Shown: positions 1-10,196, counted from the first letter of the stretch. The stretch is 64,000 bases of DNA from Pseudomonas sp. R84 (GCF_009834515.1 NZ_CP019426.1:5969501-6033500); one strand, 5' to 3'. Translations and numbers: made by a program. Notes: generated by a model not told the origin, from the letters alone.

Positions 1-1527
1 GCTGGAATCGCCGGGTTGGTAGCCGCATACGAGTTGATGAAACTCGGCTTGAAACCGGTGGTTTACGAAGCCTCGAAACTGGGTGGCCGTCTGCGCTCGC
101 AGGCTTTCAACGGCACCGACGGCATCGTCGCTGAACTCGGTGGCATGCGCTTCCCGGTGTCCTCCACCGCGTTCTATCACTACGTCGACAAGCTCGGTCT
201 GGAAACCAAACCGTTCCCGAACCCGTTGACGCCAGCCTCCGGCAGCACCGTGATCGACCTGGAAGGCAAAACCCATTACGCACAGAAGCTGGCGGATCTG
301 CCTGCACTGTTTCAGGAAGTGGCTGACGCCTGGGCGGATGCGCTGGAGGCCGGTTCGCAATTCGCCGATATCCAGCAGGCTATTCGCGATCGCGATGTAC
401 CCCGTCTGAAAGAGCTGTGGAACACGCTGGTGCCGCTGTGGGATGACCGCACGTTTTATGACTTTGTCGCCACCTCGGAAGCCTTCGCCAAACTGTCGTT
501 CCATCACCGCGAAGTGTTCGGTCAGGTTGGTTTCGGCACCGGCGGTTGGGACTCGGACTTCCCCAACTCGATGCTGGAAATCTTTCGCGTGGTGATGACC
601 AACTGCGACGATCACCAACACCTCGTGGTCGGCGGCGTCGAGCAAGTGCCGCAGGGCATCTGGCGGCATGTGCCGGAACGCTGCGTGCACTGGCCCGAAG
701 GCACCAGCCTGAAATCCCTGCACCGTGGCGCGCCGCGCTCCGGCGTGAAGAAAATCGCCCACGCGCCAGATGGCCGTTTCGCGGTCACCGACAACAACGG
801 CGACACCCGCGAATACGCCGCCGTGCTGACCACTTGCCAGAGCTGGCTGCTGACCACGCAGATCGAATGCGACGAAAGCCTGTTTTCGCAGAAGATGTGG
901 ATGGCCCTGGACCGTACGCGCTACATGCAGTCGTCGAAAACATTCGTGATGGTCGACCGGCCATTCTGGAAGGACAAAGACCCGGAAACCGGCCGCGACC
1001 TGATGAGCATGACCCTCACCGATCGCCTGACCCGTGGCACGTATCTGTTCGACAACGGCGACGACAAGCCGGGCGTGATCTGCCTATCGTACTCGTGGAT
1101 GAGTGACGCGCTGAAGATGCTCCCGCATCCGGTGGAAAAACGCGTCGAACTGGCGCTGAACGCGTTGAAAAAGATCTACCCGAAAGTCGACATCGCTGCA
1201 CGGATCATCGGCGATCCGATCACCGTGTCGTGGGAAGCCGACCCGTACTTCCTTGGCGCCTTCAAAGGTGCCCTGCCCGGCCACTATCGCTACAACCAGC
1301 GCATGTACGCGCACTTCATGCAGGACGAGATGCCGGCCGAGCAGCGCGGGATTTTCATCGCCGGCGACGACGTTTCGTGGACTCCAGCATGGGTCGAAGG
1401 CGCAGTGCAGACGTCGCTCAACGCGGTGTGGGGGATCATGAAGCATTTCGGTGGCTCGACACATAAAGCGAACCCCGGCCCGGGTGATGTGTTCAAAGAC
1501 ATCGGCCCTATCGCCCTGCCCGAGTAA
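1..1527 (+). CDS. davB: Lysine 2-monooxygenase, flavin amine oxidase family (5' end outside window)
   Basis: Flavoprotein expected to convert L-lysine oxidatively to 5-aminovaleramide, the first step of the aminovalerate route. The frame is open at base 1 and the visible part (508 residues) begins within the FAD-binding Rossmann motif (AGIAGLVAAYEL), so roughly 50 N-terminal residues, including the start, are missing. FAD-contact motifs seen are 'YEASKLGGRLRS' and 'ELGGMRFP' near the start and 'IFIAGDDVSWTPAWVEGA' near the C-terminus. The family also contains tryptophan 2-monooxygenase. The lysine assignment comes mainly from the davA-like gene 12 bp downstream and the pqqF neighbour, an order I know from P. 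putida. Substrate specificity cannot be read from the sequence. Confidence 0.85.
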   Translation, partial: AGIAGLVAAYELMKLGLKPVVYEASKLGGRLRSQAFNGTDGIVAELGGMRFPVSSTAFYHYVDKLGLETKPFPNPLTPASGSTVIDLEGKTHYAQKLADLPALFQEVADAWADALEAGSQFADIQQAIRDRDVPRLKELWNTLVPLWDDRTFYDFVATSEAFAKLSFHHREVFGQVGFGTGGWDSDFPNSMLEIFRVVMTNCDDHQHLVVGGVEQVPQGIWRHVPERCVHWPEGTSLKSLHRGAPRSGVKKIAHAPDGRFAVTDNNGDTREYAAVLTTCQSWLLTTQIECDESLFSQKMWMALDRTRYMQSSKTFVMVDRPFWKDKDPETGRDLMSMTLTDRLTRGTYLFDNGDDKPGVICLSYSWMSDALKMLPHPVEKRVELALNALKKIYPKVDIAARIIGDPITVSWEADPYFLGAFKGALPGHYRYNQRMYAHFMQDEMPAEQRGIFIAGDDVSWTPAWVEGAVQTSLNAVWGIMKHFGGSTHKANPGPGDVFKDIGPIALPE

Positions 1528-1539
1528 GAGGAATCCCTG

Positions 1540-2334
1540 ATGCGTGTAGCCCTTTACCAATGTCCACCGCTGCCACTGGACCCCGCCACCAACCTGCAAC
1601 GCTTGCATCAACTGGCGATGGAGGCCAAGGGCGCTGACCTGCTGGTGCTGCCGGAGATGTTCATGACTGGTTACAACATCGGCGCCGAAGCGGTCAGCAC
1701 ATTGGCCGAGGTCTACAACGGTGAATGGGCGCAGCAGATCGGACGAATCGCCAAAGCCGCAGGTTTGGCGATTGTTTACGGCTATCCGGAGCGCACTGCC
1801 GACGGGCAGATCTACAACGCCGTGCAGTTGATCGATTCGCACGGCGAGCGCCTGTGCAATTATCGCAAGACGCATCTTTTCGGCGATCTGGATCGTTCGA
1901 TGTTCAGCCCCGGCGATGATCATTTCCCCATCGTCGAACTCAACGGCTGGAAACTCGGCTTCCTGATCTGTTACGACCTGGAGTTTCCGGAAAACACTCG
2001 CCGTCTGGCACTCGCCGGCGCCGAACTGATTCTGGTGCCGACGGCGAACATGATTCCGTTCGACTTCGTCGCCGATGTCACCGTGCGTTCGCGCGCCTTC
2101 GAAAACCAGTGCTATGTGGCCTACGCCAACTACTGCGGTCACGAAGGTGACATCCATTATTGCGGGCAAAGCAGCCTCGCCGCGCCTGATGGCAGCCGCA
2201 CCGCTCAGGCCGGACTCGACGAAGCATTGATCATCGGAGAACTGGATCGCCAGCTAATGATCGATTCGCGCGCTGCCAATCGCTATCTCAGCGACCGCCG
2301 TCCGGAGCTTTACGCCGCGCTGAATCAGCGCTAA
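1540..2334 (+). CDS. davA: 5-aminovaleramidase, nitrilase-superfamily carbon-nitrogen hydrolase
   Basis: Cytoplasmic amidase of 264 residues, the usual DavA length, predicted to hydrolyse 5-aminovaleramide to 5-aminovalerate and ammonia. The nitrilase Glu-Lys-Cys triad is visible: Glu in 'LPEMFMTGYN', Lys in 'YRKTHLFGD', Cys in 'LICYDLEFPE'. The ATG follows a GAGGAA ribosome-binding site and lies 12 bp after the davB stop, so the two are probably co-transcribed. Another omega-amidase or an indole-acetamide-type amidase is possible if the upstream oxidase prefers tryptophan. Confidence 0.85.
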   Translation: MRVALYQCPPLPLDPATNLQRLHQLAMEAKGADLLVLPEMFMTGYNIGAEAVSTLAEVYNGEWAQQIGRIAKAAGLAIVYGYPERTADGQIYNAVQLIDSHGERLCNYRKTHLFGDLDRSMFSPGDDHFPIVELNGWKLGFLICYDLEFPENTRRLALAGAELILVPTANMIPFDFVADVTVRSRAFENQCYVAYANYCGHEGDIHYCGQSSLAAPDGSRTAQAGLDEALIIGELDRQLMIDSRAANRYLSDRRPELYAALNQR

Positions 2335-2372
2335 TCCGCTAGCATTGGCACTTCACTGTTCTGGAAGTGCCC

Positions 2373-4787
2373 ATGCCTGCGCCGACTCACCCCCGCCCTC
2401 ACACTGAAACCCTGGCCAACGGCTTGCGCGTGACCCTGCGTCATGCGCCCGGCCTGAAGCGTAGCGCCGCCGCTCTGCGCGTGGCTGCCGGTAGTCATGA
2501 CGTGCCGTTGGCGTGGCCGGGACTGGCGCATTTTCTTGAGCATTTGCTGTTTCTCGGCACCGAGCGTTTCCCGGCGAATGAAGGGCTGATGGCTTACGTG
2601 CAAGGTCACGGTGGCCAGGTGAATGCCAGCACCCGCGAACGCACCACTGATTTTTTCTTTGAGTTGCCGACACAATCGTTCAGCGCTGGGCTGGAGCGTC
2701 TGTCAGACATGCTCGCCAGGCCGCGTAAGAATCTGGACGATCAGTTGCGCGAACGCGAAGTGCTGCAAGCAGAATTTGTCGCTTGGTCGCAGGATACTGC
2801 GGCGCAGCAGCAGTTTGCCGTGTACGAAGGTTTACCGGCAGAGCATCCGTTGCGCGGATTTCATGCAGGGAATCGTGACAGCCTGCAAGTCGAACAGCCC
2901 GCGTTTCAACAGGCCTTGAAGGACTTCCACCAGCAGTTTTATCAGACTGGGCAGATGACCCTGAGCCTGGTCGGACCGCAGAGCCTCGCAGAACTAAAAG
3001 CACTGGCTGAACAATTTGCGGCGGTTTTGCCCGTTGGGGATAAAGTTGCGCAGGCGGCATCCCTACCGCTGGCGGTAAAAAGTTATCAACAGCTCGGTGA
3101 GCGACGCGGCAACCTGATGTTTGCGTTCGATGCCTTGCCTGAGTCGTCTGTCGAGGCTTTGGCGTTTCTTTGCCATTGGATGAACAGCACCAAACCCGGC
3201 GGGTTACTGGCGCATTTGCAGCAGCAGAATCTGGCTGATGGTTTAAAAGCTGCGCCGGTCTATCACTTTGACAGCCAGGCGTTGCTGCATCTGGAGTTCA
3301 TCGCAGCTTCCGAATCGTTAAACGCCATTGGCGCGCAGGTGCTGGATTGGCTGAGTTTCTTTGCTCAACAAGATTGGGCGCCACTGCGCAAAGAATACGC
3401 AACTCTGCTTCAGCGCCAGCAGCAAGTCAGCGGCGCGCTGCAGTTGGCGCGACTCGACAGTGAACAGTTGGAAAATGGCCTGTCTGAGGCAGGCGTTGAG
3501 GCCCTTGTTCACATCCTCGGTGAAATCGGCACTGTGGATAACTTCAGCGATCACTGGAGCCTGCCTGCTGCCAATCCTTTTCTGCGAGCCAGCGAACCCT
3601 TGGCCAACGCCGGACTGATTCGCGGCCAGACCAGCGCCCACCGGGGGCTGCGCACGTTCGCTCAGGATCGCTCACGCGGTCGTCGTGAGCGCTCGCCGAT
3701 GCAATTCAGCCAGGCGCTGCCAGACACTGGCGATGAAGGTGCGATCTATCTGCGTTGGCAAGTAGAAGCCGCAGCCGGTGCTGATCTGCAATCGCGGTTG
3801 CAGCGCAGTCTGCAGCAAACTCAGCAAGACGCGCGGGAGGCCGGTGTCGGTCTGTCTTTCAGCGTCTCTGGCAATCAATGGCTGCTGAAGCTCACCGGCC
3901 TGCAAGAACCGATGCCCAGTGTCCTCGAACACGCGCTGAAATGTCTGACGCAAGTTGATGCGGATTCCCTGCGCAGCGAGCCGGAAACGCCGCTTGTCGC
4001 CATCCGCCAGCTGCTTAAAGCGCTGCCGGAACATGTTCTGCAATCAGCCGAAACCGGCGACGACGCTAAACACCTGTGGACAACTTCGCGCTGGGACGGC
4101 CTAGCTCTGGGACTTAACCAGCAGACGCAATCCGCCATGGGCCTGGCCTTGAGCCGTATTCCCGGGATCCCTGACAATCAGTTGGCTGCGCCGACGACGA
4201 TTCCCGCGCAAAAACTCTGGCGACATATCGATACCGTCTCCAGCGAACACGCCTTGTTGCTGTGCTGCCTGCCCCCCAGCCGCGACATCACCGACGAAGC
4301 CGCGCGGCGACTATTGGCGCAGTTGTGCCAGACACCTTTCTACCAGCGCCTGCGGGTCGAATTGCAATTGGGCTATGCAGTATTCAGCGCACTGCGCCAG
4401 ATTCACGGGCAAACGGCCATGCTGTTCGGCGTGCAATCCCCAAGCAGCGCACCAGGGGAACTGCTAGGCCACATTCAGCAATTCCTCGAAACCCTTCCAA
4501 TGCGAATCGAACAATTGGATGAGGCGAGTTTTGAACAGCAGCGCAAGAGCCTCGCCGATCAATTCGACGACGCTAACCTGTCCAGCAAAGACGCCGCCGA
4601 ACTGCTTTGGCAGGCCAGGCTTGCAGGTCACTCGTCGGATTATCTTGAGCAATTGATCGCCGCCATCGGCCAACTGGATAGCCAGACATTACTCAGCGCT
4701 GCTCAGCGTTTAGTCAACGCCGAAGGCGGCTGGCTCTGCCTTGCCAGCGATCCAGCGCCCGAAACCCCGTGGCAAGCGACAAATTGA
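2373..4787 (+). CDS. pqqF: PqqF, M16-family zinc metalloprotease
   Basis: Predicted M16 (insulinase/pitrilysin-type) peptidase of 804 residues thought to trim the PqqA precursor after the Glu-Tyr crosslink is made. The inverted zinc motif HxxEH is at residues 53-57 ('HFLEHLLFLG'), with further acidic residues about 75 positions later ('LREREVLQAEF'). The middle and C-terminal parts are the divergent, inactive M16 half typical of PqqF. I chose the ATG at 2373 over the GTG at 2367 because GGAA lies 6 bp upstream of the ATG. It comes 38 bp after davA and 156 bp before pqqA, the Pseudomonas arrangement in which pqqF precedes pqqABCDE. Confidence 0.93.
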   Translation: MPAPTHPRPHTETLANGLRVTLRHAPGLKRSAAALRVAAGSHDVPLAWPGLAHFLEHLLFLGTERFPANEGLMAYVQGHGGQVNASTRERTTDFFFELPTQSFSAGLERLSDMLARPRKNLDDQLREREVLQAEFVAWSQDTAAQQQFAVYEGLPAEHPLRGFHAGNRDSLQVEQPAFQQALKDFHQQFYQTGQMTLSLVGPQSLAELKALAEQFAAVLPVGDKVAQAASLPLAVKSYQQLGERRGNLMFAFDALPESSVEALAFLCHWMNSTKPGGLLAHLQQQNLADGLKAAPVYHFDSQALLHLEFIAASESLNAIGAQVLDWLSFFAQQDWAPLRKEYATLLQRQQQVSGALQLARLDSEQLENGLSEAGVEALVHILGEIGTVDNFSDHWSLPAANPFLRASEPLANAGLIRGQTSAHRGLRTFAQDRSRGRRERSPMQFSQALPDTGDEGAIYLRWQVEAAAGADLQSRLQRSLQQTQQDAREAGVGLSFSVSGNQWLLKLTGLQEPMPSVLEHALKCLTQVDADSLRSEPETPLVAIRQLLKALPEHVLQSAETGDDAKHLWTTSRWDGLALGLNQQTQSAMGLALSRIPGIPDNQLAAPTTIPAQKLWRHIDTVSSEHALLLCCLPPSRDITDEAARRLLAQLCQTPFYQRLRVELQLGYAVFSALRQIHGQTAMLFGVQSPSSAPGELLGHIQQFLETLPMRIEQLDEASFEQQRKSLADQFDDANLSSKDAAELLWQARLAGHSSDYLEQLIAAIGQLDSQTLLSAAQRLVNAEGGWLCLASDPAPETPWQATN

Positions 4788-4943
4788 TCATTACCGAGGC
4801 TGCAAGGAGCTTTCTCAAAGATTCATGGGCATTTACCCGGAAATTTTGAGTAACATAGCAGCCTAACTATTTGGAACATCTATGCGCTGCCGTGGACTAT
4901 AACTATGGACAGCGCTATCCCACCCACCCTGAAGGAGACACCC
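4788..4943 (+). promoter_or_regulatory. pqqA promoter/leader region
   Basis: Gap of 156 bp upstream of pqqA. A possible -35/-10 pair is TTGAGT (about 4846) and TATTTG (about 4868). An inverted pair GCGCTG (4884-4889) / CAGCGC (4910-4915) with a 20-nt loop lies in the putative leader. A strong AAGGAGA ribosome-binding site at 4932-4938 precedes the pqqA ATG, fitting the high expression this peptide needs. The promoter boxes were assigned by eye only. Confidence 0.4.
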
Positions 4944-5018
4944 ATGTCCTGGACAAAACCTGCTTACACCGACCTGCGTATCGGCTTCGAAGTCACCATG
5001 TACTTCGCCAGCCGCTGA
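4944..5018 (+). CDS. pqqA: PqqA, precursor peptide of pyrroloquinoline quinone
   Basis: Ribosomally made 24-residue substrate peptide, too short for most ORF callers. It contains the invariant Glu16 and Tyr20 (in '[10 protein letters not shown]') that are crosslinked by PqqE to give the PQQ skeleton, and the usual N-terminus '[14 protein letters not shown]'. A strong ribosome-binding site, AAGGAGA, lies 5 bp before the ATG. A hairpin terminator or attenuator separates it from pqqB, which fits the usual excess of PqqA over the enzymes. Confidence 0.98.
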
Positions 5019-5044
5019 GTTCTGCTTACGTAGAATTGCAGTGC

Positions 5045-5075
5045 AACGCCTCGGCTCGCCGGGGCGTTTTATTTT
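5045..5075 (+). terminator. Attenuator/terminator between pqqA and pqqB
   Basis: A 9-bp stem (5046-5054 with 5059-5067, one G-U pair) with loop CTCG is followed by TTTTATTTT. Its position just after pqqA suggests partial termination, so that pqqA is made in excess over pqqB-E. Confidence 0.8.
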
Positions 5076-5099
5076 CCGCGTTGAAATGATGGAGTGTTC

Positions 5100-6011
5100 A
5101 TGTTCGTCCAGATTCTGGGTTCGGCCGCTGGCGGCGGTTTTCCGCAGTGGAACTGCAACTGCGTCAACTGCGCAGGCTTTCGCGACGGCAGCCTGAATGC
5201 CAAGGCCCGCACCCAATCGTCCATCGCGATCTCCGATGACGGCGTGAACTGGGTGTTGTGCAACGCCTCGCCGGATATCCGCGCGCAGCTGCAAAGCTTC
5301 GCCCCGATGCAACCGGGACGCGCCCTGCGTGACACCGGCATCAGCGCGATCATCCTGATGGACAGCCAGATCGACCACACCACCGGCCTGCTCAGCCTGC
5401 GCGAAGGCTGCCCGCATCAGGTCTGGTGTACGGACATGGTTCACGAAGACCTCAGCACCGGTTTCCCGTTGTTCAAGATGCTCACCCACTGGAATGGCGG
5501 GCTGGACTGGAACCGCATCGAACTCGACCAGAGCTTCACCGTGACCGCATGCCCGAACCTGCGTTTCACCCCGCTGCCATTGCGCAGCGCCGCGCCGCCG
5601 TACTCGCCGCACCGCTTCGATCCGCATCCGGGCGACAACATCGGTCTGATCGTTGAAGACCTGAACACTGGCGGTAAATTGTTCTATGCGCCGGGTTTGG
5701 GCAAGGTCGACGCGCCGTTGCTGGAGATCATGGCGGGCAGCGATTGCCTGTTGGTCGACGGCACGATGTGGGATGACGATGAGATGCAGCGCCGTGGCGT
5801 TGGCACTCGCACCGGTCGCGAGATGGGCCACCTGGCGCAAAACGGGCCTGGCGGCATGCTCGAAGTGCTGGAGCAGTTGCCTGAGCAGCGCAAGGTACTT
5901 ATCCACATCAACAACACCAACCCGATTCTCGATGAAGATTCGCCGGAGCGTGCCGAGCTGGCGCGGCGTAATGTTGAAGTGGCGTTCGATGGCATGAGTA
6001 TTGTGCTGTAA
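5100..6011 (+). CDS. pqqB: PqqB, metallo-beta-lactamase-fold PQQ biosynthesis protein
   Basis: Protein of 303 residues, standard PqqB length, from the metallo-beta-lactamase fold, now regarded as an iron-dependent hydroxylase acting on the trimmed Glu-Tyr intermediate. The N-terminus '[18 protein letters not shown]' and the metal-site segment '[16 protein letters not shown]' are typical. The ATG at 5100 is preferred over the GTG at 5094 because GGAG at 5091-5094 is well spaced only for the ATG. A 140-bp gap with a REP pair separates it from pqqC. Confidence 0.96.
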   Translation: MFVQILGSAAGGGFPQWNCNCVNCAGFRDGSLNAKARTQSSIAISDDGVNWVLCNASPDIRAQLQSFAPMQPGRALRDTGISAIILMDSQIDHTTGLLSLREGCPHQVWCTDMVHEDLSTGFPLFKMLTHWNGGLDWNRIELDQSFTVTACPNLRFTPLPLRSAAPPYSPHRFDPHPGDNIGLIVEDLNTGGKLFYAPGLGKVDAPLLEIMAGSDCLLVDGTMWDDDEMQRRGVGTRTGREMGHLAQNGPGGMLEVLEQLPEQRKVLIHINNTNPILDEDSPERAELARRNVEVAFDGMSIVL

Positions 6012-6019
6012 GCATTTGA

Positions 6020-6101
6020 GACCGCTGCGCGGTCTATCGCGAGCAGGCTCACTCCTACATTGGAATGCGATCACCTGTAGGAGTGAGCCTGCTCGCGATA
6101 A
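6020..6101. repeat. REP pair (arm family A) between pqqB and pqqC
   Basis: Two 25-bp arms, 6035-6059 and 6076-6100, are perfect reverse complements (core GCAGGCTCACTCCTAC) with a 16-bp spacer. They are preceded by a small hairpin GACCGC-TGC-GCGGTC at 6020-6034. This is the REP/REPIN architecture of fluorescent pseudomonads. It lies inside the pqq operon and could affect mRNA stability or partial termination. Confidence 0.9.
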
Positions 6102-6151
6102 GGCCGGCACAGACACCAGATATTTCTAGGGTTGTTCCCCGGAGAACCGCA

Positions 6152-6904
6152 ATGACCGACACCCCGCTGTCCCCCGCCGAATTCGAAACGGCCCTGCGCG
6201 CCAAAGGCGCCTACTACCACATCCACCACCCGTACCACGTGGCGATGTACCAAGGCCGCGCCACTCGCGAGCAGATTCAGGGCTGGGTCGCCAACCGCTT
6301 CTACTATCAGGTGAACATCCCCCTGAAAGACGCGGCGATCCTTGCCAACTGCCCGGACCGCGAAATCCGTCGCGAGTGGATCCAGCGCCTGCTCGACCAC
6401 GACGGCGCCCCCGGCGAAGACGGCGGCATCGAAGCCTGGCTGCGTCTCGGCCAAGCGGTGGGTCTCGACCCGGATCAACTGCGTTCCCAGGAACTGGTAC
6501 TGCCCGGCGTACGTTTCGCCGTCGACGCCTACGTCAACTTCGCCCGCCGCGCCAGCTGGCAGGAAGCCGCCAGCAGTTCGCTCACCGAACTGTTCGCGCC
6601 GCAGATCCACCAATCGCGCCTCGACAGCTGGCCGCAGCATTACCCGTGGATCGACCCGGCCGGCTACGAATACTTTCGCACCCGCCTTGGTCAGGCGCGG
6701 CGCGATGTCGAGCACGGTCTGGCGATCACGCTGGAGCACTACAAGACGCGCGAAGGTCAGGAGCGCATGCTGGAAATTCTCCAGTTCAAACTGGACATTC
6801 TTTGGAGCATGCTCGATGCCATGAGCATGGCCTACGAACTGAACCGTCCGCCGTATCACAGCGTGACCGAACAACGCGTCTGGCATAAAGGAATCACCTT
6901 ATGA
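6152..6904 (+). CDS. pqqC: PqqC, pyrroloquinoline-quinone synthase
   Basis: Cofactor-independent oxidase catalysing the final ring closure and oxidation to PQQ. It has 250 residues, as usual. The all-helical PqqC features are visible: N-terminal '[14 protein letters not shown]', '[20 protein letters not shown]' and '[17 protein letters not shown]', which carry conserved active-site His, Tyr and Arg residues. The ATG at 6152 follows GGAG at 6141-6144; a longer in-frame upstream extension would be translated from the REP and is rejected. It overlaps pqqD by 4 bp (ATGA). Confidence 0.97.
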   Translation: MTDTPLSPAEFETALRAKGAYYHIHHPYHVAMYQGRATREQIQGWVANRFYYQVNIPLKDAAILANCPDREIRREWIQRLLDHDGAPGEDGGIEAWLRLGQAVGLDPDQLRSQELVLPGVRFAVDAYVNFARRASWQEAASSSLTELFAPQIHQSRLDSWPQHYPWIDPAGYEYFRTRLGQARRDVEHGLAITLEHYKTREGQERMLEILQFKLDILWSMLDAMSMAYELNRPPYHSVTEQRVWHKGITL

Positions 6905-7176
6905 GTTTCGACCGCAGCAAAGTCCCGACCTGGCGTCCCGGCTACCGCTTCCAGTACGAACCGGCGCAAAAAGGCCACGTGCTGCTGTACCCGGAAGGCA
7001 TGATCAAGCTCAACGACAGCGCCGCATTGATCGGTGGTTTGATCGACGGTGAGCGCGATGTGGCGGCGATCATCGCCAAACTCGATGAACAGTTCCCCGG
7101 CGTGCCTGAGCTCGGTGACGACATCGAGCAATTCATGGAGGTTGCCCGTGCGCAGCACTGGATCGAACTTGCCTGA
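6901..7176 (+). CDS. pqqD: PqqD, PqqA-binding peptide chaperone
   Basis: RiPP recognition element protein of 91 residues that binds PqqA and presents it to PqqE. It has the compact PqqD fold signatures '[20 protein letters not shown]' and '[18 protein letters not shown]'. It overlaps pqqC by 4 bp, and its coding end overlaps the pqqE start region, so translation of pqqC, pqqD and pqqE is probably coupled. Confidence 0.97.
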   Translation: MSFDRSKVPTWRPGYRFQYEPAQKGHVLLYPEGMIKLNDSAALIGGLIDGERDVAAIIAKLDEQFPGVPELGDDIEQFMEVARAQHWIELA

Positions 7177-8308
7177 TCTGCCGCCCAAACCTGAAGTCGG
7201 CCTGCCGCTGTGGCTGCTCGCCGAGCTGACCTACCGCTGCCCGCTGCAATGCCCGTACTGCTCCAATCCACTGGATTTCGCCGAGCAGGGCAAAGAGCTG
7301 AGCACCGAGCAGTGGATCAAAGTCTTTCGCGAAGCGCGGGAGATGGGCGCGGCGCAACTGGGCTTTTCCGGTGGTGAACCGCTGGTGCGGCAGGATCTCG
7401 CCGAGCTGATCCATGAAGCGCGACAGTTGGGTTTCTACACCAACCTGATCACCTCAGGCATCGGTCTGACCGAGCAGAAAATCAGCGACTTCAAGAAGGC
7501 CGGCCTCGATCACATCCAGATCAGTTTTCAGGCCAGCGACGAGCAAGTGAACAACCTGCTCGCCGGCTCGAAAAAAGCCTTCGCGCAGAAGCTGGAAATG
7601 GCCCGCGCGGTTAAGGCCCATGGCTATCCGATGGTGCTGAACTTCGTCACCCATCGGCACAATATCGACAAGATCGACCGCATCATCGAGCTGTGCATCG
7701 CGCTGGAAGCCGACTTCGTCGAACTCGCCACCTGCCAGTTCTACGGTTGGGCGCAGCTCAATCGTGTCGGCCTGTTGCCGACCAAGGAACAACTGGCGCG
7801 TGCCGAACGCATCACCAACGAATACCGCGCAAAACTGGAAGCCGAAGGGCATCCGTGCAAGCTGATTTTCGTCACCCCCGACTACTACGAAGAACGCCCG
7901 AAAGCCTGCATGAACGGCTGGGGAAGCATCTTTCTGACGGTCACGCCGGACGGCACCGCCCTGCCCTGCCACGGTGCCCGGCAGATGCCGGTGCAATTTC
8001 CCAATGTGCGCGATCACAGCATGCAGCATATCTGGTACGACTCGTTTGGCTTCAACCGCTTCCGCGGTTACGACTGGATGCCCGAGCCGTGCCGCTCCTG
8101 CGACGAGAAAGAAAAAGACTTCGGCGGCTGCCGCTGCCAGGCATTCATGCTCACCGGCGATGCGAGCAATGCCGACCCGGTGTGCAGCAAGTCCGAACAT
8201 CACGGCGTGATTCTCAAGGCTCGCGAAGAAGCCGAGACCGCCACTCAAACCATCGAACAGTTGGCCTTTCGCAATGAACGAAACTCACGCCTCATCGCCA
8301 AGGGCTGA
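7148..8308 (+). CDS. pqqE: PqqE, radical SAM PqqA peptide cyclase
   Basis: Radical SAM enzyme forming the Glu-Tyr C-C bond in PqqA; 386 residues from the chosen start. The Cx3Cx2C motif is 'CPLQCPYC' near residue 30, followed by '[10 protein letters not shown]', the SAM-binding GGE. The C-terminal SPASM cysteines that hold the auxiliary clusters are in '[20 protein letters not shown]', with 'PCHGAR' before them. The chosen start is the GTG at 7148, which has GGAGG 6 bp upstream and lies inside the end of pqqD. A longer in-frame start would overlap pqqD much further. Confidence 0.95.
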   Translation: MRSTGSNLPDLPPKPEVGLPLWLLAELTYRCPLQCPYCSNPLDFAEQGKELSTEQWIKVFREAREMGAAQLGFSGGEPLVRQDLAELIHEARQLGFYTNLITSGIGLTEQKISDFKKAGLDHIQISFQASDEQVNNLLAGSKKAFAQKLEMARAVKAHGYPMVLNFVTHRHNIDKIDRIIELCIALEADFVELATCQFYGWAQLNRVGLLPTKEQLARAERITNEYRAKLEAEGHPCKLIFVTPDYYEERPKACMNGWGSIFLTVTPDGTALPCHGARQMPVQFPNVRDHSMQHIWYDSFGFNRFRGYDWMPEPCRSCDEKEKDFGGCRCQAFMLTGDASNADPVCSKSEHHGVILKAREEAETATQTIEQLAFRNERNSRLIAKG

Positions 8309-10085
8309 GCCTTTCAGCGCCTCGCAAGCCGTCGCTGCCGGCATGGACTTCGCCGAGCTGCAGCTCGGCGCTAATGGGCTGTTCTGGAATGAATATCGTC
8401 CGGAAGATGCCGCGTGCCGGATCTGGCATTGGCGCGATGGCGTGGCGAAATGTCTGACGCCGGATGGCTTCAGTGTGCGCAGTCGCGTGTACGAATATGG
8501 CGGTGGCGCGTTTTGTCTGACGCCGGATGGGGTGGTTTTCGTTGCTGAGGCGGATCAGCAGTTGTATCGGCAGAGGATGGATGGAAAACCTGAGGCGCTG
8601 ACCTCGGGTGAGTGTCGTTATGGCGATCTGCATTTCGCTTTCGGTCAAGTGCTGGCGGTAGAAGAACAGCACGATCAGCATCGACTGGTAGCGATTGATC
8701 TGGCTGACGGCAGTCGACACTTGCTGGCTGAAGGTGTGGATTTTTATGCTGCGCCAACCCTCAGCCCGGATGGCCAGCGTTTGGCTTGGGTCGAGTGGAG
8801 TCGCCCGCATCAGCCGTGGACCTCGACTCGGTTGATGGTCGCTGAACGCAGGACCGACGGCGCATTCAGTTCGCCGCGATGCGTTGCCGGCGGTGAGATT
8901 GAAGAATCCATTCAACAACCACGATTTGATGCTCAAGGTCAGTTGTATTGCCTGACTGATCGCGGTGGTTTCTGGCAGCCGTGGGTTGAGACTTCCGACG
9001 GCTTGAAACCATTGCCCGCTGCTCAGGCCGATCATGCACCGGCGCCTTGGCAACTCGGCGGCTGCACCTGGTTTCCTGTTGGGGATTGCGTTCTCGCCAG
9101 TTGGAGCGAAGGTGGTTTTGGGCGCCTTACGCTTGGCGATGAAGATTACACGGGGGATTACTGCCGCTTCCGCCACTTGGCGCTGGATGCACAGAACATC
9201 TACTGCATCGCCGCGTCGCCGATCAGCCCTTCGGCGGTCATCGCTATTGATCGAACGAGCCGCGAAGTGAAAGTGCTGGCCGGTGGTGTTGCGCCCCTGC
9301 CCGCTGAGCGCATCAGCCGTCCGCAAACCCTGCGCTACCCAAGCGGTTCGGGCGAAGCGCACGGCTTCTTCTATCCAGCCATGAGCGGCGAGACAAAACC
9401 GCCGCTGGTGGTGTTCATCCACGGTGGCCCGACATCGGCCTGCTACCCGACGCTCGACCCACGCATTCAATACTGGACGCAACGCGGCTTCGCCGTCGCC
9501 GATCTCAACTATCGCGGCAGCAGCGGTTATGGCCGGGAGTATCGTCAGGCGTTGCATCTGAGCTGGGGTGAGGTGGATGTCGAGGATGCTTGTGGCGTCG
9601 TTGCGTATCTTGCCGAACAGGGCTTGATCGACGGGGAACGGGCATTCATTCGAGGTGGCAGCGCAGGCGGCTACACCACGTTATGTGCGCTGGCGTTCAA
9701 ACACGTCTTCCGCGCCGGAGCGAGTTTGTACGGCGTTAGCGACCCGATTGCATTGGCTCGGGCAACGCACAAATTCGAGGGTGATTATCTGGACTGGCTG
9801 ATCGGCGATCCCGAGCAAGACGCCGAACGCTACGCCGCCCGCACGCCATTACTGCATGCCGACGACATCCGCGTGCCGGTGATTTTCTTTCAGGGCGAAC
9901 TGGACGCAGTGGTTGTCCCGCAACAGACTCGCGACATGGTCACGGCCCTGGAGCAGAACGGCATCCCGGTCGAAGCCCATTACTACCCCGACGAACGCCA
10001 CGGCTTCCGCCGCGCCACCAATCAGGCGCATGCGCTGGAACAGGAGTGGAAATTCTATCGACGGGTGATGGGATTTACAGACTGA
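8274..10085 (+). CDS. S9 (prolyl oligopeptidase-family) peptidase of the pqq locus
   Basis: Serine peptidase of 603 residues: an N-terminal beta-propeller-like half, then an alpha/beta-hydrolase catalytic half beginning near residue 370 ('[16 protein letters not shown]'). The catalytic triad is visible as Ser in '[10 protein letters not shown]', Asp in 'GELDAVVVP' and His in 'DERHGFRRA'. No signal peptide is seen. The ATG lies 35 bp inside the 3' end of pqqE in another frame, so it is translated in concert with the pqq genes. The same gene follows pqqE in other pseudomonads and has been called pqqM in P. fluorescens B16 (from memory). A role in degrading or trimming PqqA is an inference. Confidence 0.88.
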   Translation: MNETHASSPRAEPFSASQAVAAGMDFAELQLGANGLFWNEYRPEDAACRIWHWRDGVAKCLTPDGFSVRSRVYEYGGGAFCLTPDGVVFVAEADQQLYRQRMDGKPEALTSGECRYGDLHFAFGQVLAVEEQHDQHRLVAIDLADGSRHLLAEGVDFYAAPTLSPDGQRLAWVEWSRPHQPWTSTRLMVAERRTDGAFSSPRCVAGGEIEESIQQPRFDAQGQLYCLTDRGGFWQPWVETSDGLKPLPAAQADHAPAPWQLGGCTWFPVGDCVLASWSEGGFGRLTLGDEDYTGDYCRFRHLALDAQNIYCIAASPISPSAVIAIDRTSREVKVLAGGVAPLPAERISRPQTLRYPSGSGEAHGFFYPAMSGETKPPLVVFIHGGPTSACYPTLDPRIQYWTQRGFAVADLNYRGSSGYGREYRQALHLSWGEVDVEDACGVVAYLAEQGLIDGERAFIRGGSAGGYTTLCALAFKHVFRAGASLYGVSDPIALARATHKFEGDYLDWLIGDPEQDAERYAARTPLLHADDIRVPVIFFQGELDAVVVPQQTRDMVTALEQNGIPVEAHYYPDERHGFRRATNQAHALEQEWKFYRRVMGFTD

Positions 10086-10094
10086 AACCCTCTC

Positions 10095-10182
10095 CCTGTA
10101 GGAGCTGCGGCACGCTGCGATCTTTTGATCCTGATCCTCGAATTAAAATCAAAAGATCGCAGCGTGCCGCAGCTCCTACAGG
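10095..10182. repeat. REP pair (arm family C)
   Basis: Two perfect 35-bp inverted arms, 10095-10129 and 10148-10182, with an 18-bp spacer; the core is GTAGGAGCTGCGGCACGCTG, ending in ATCTTTTGAT. The element separates the pqq operon from the convergent YqaE gene and could serve as a two-way barrier to transcription. Confidence 0.9.
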
Positions 10183-10196
10183 TTTATGCCGCTGAC

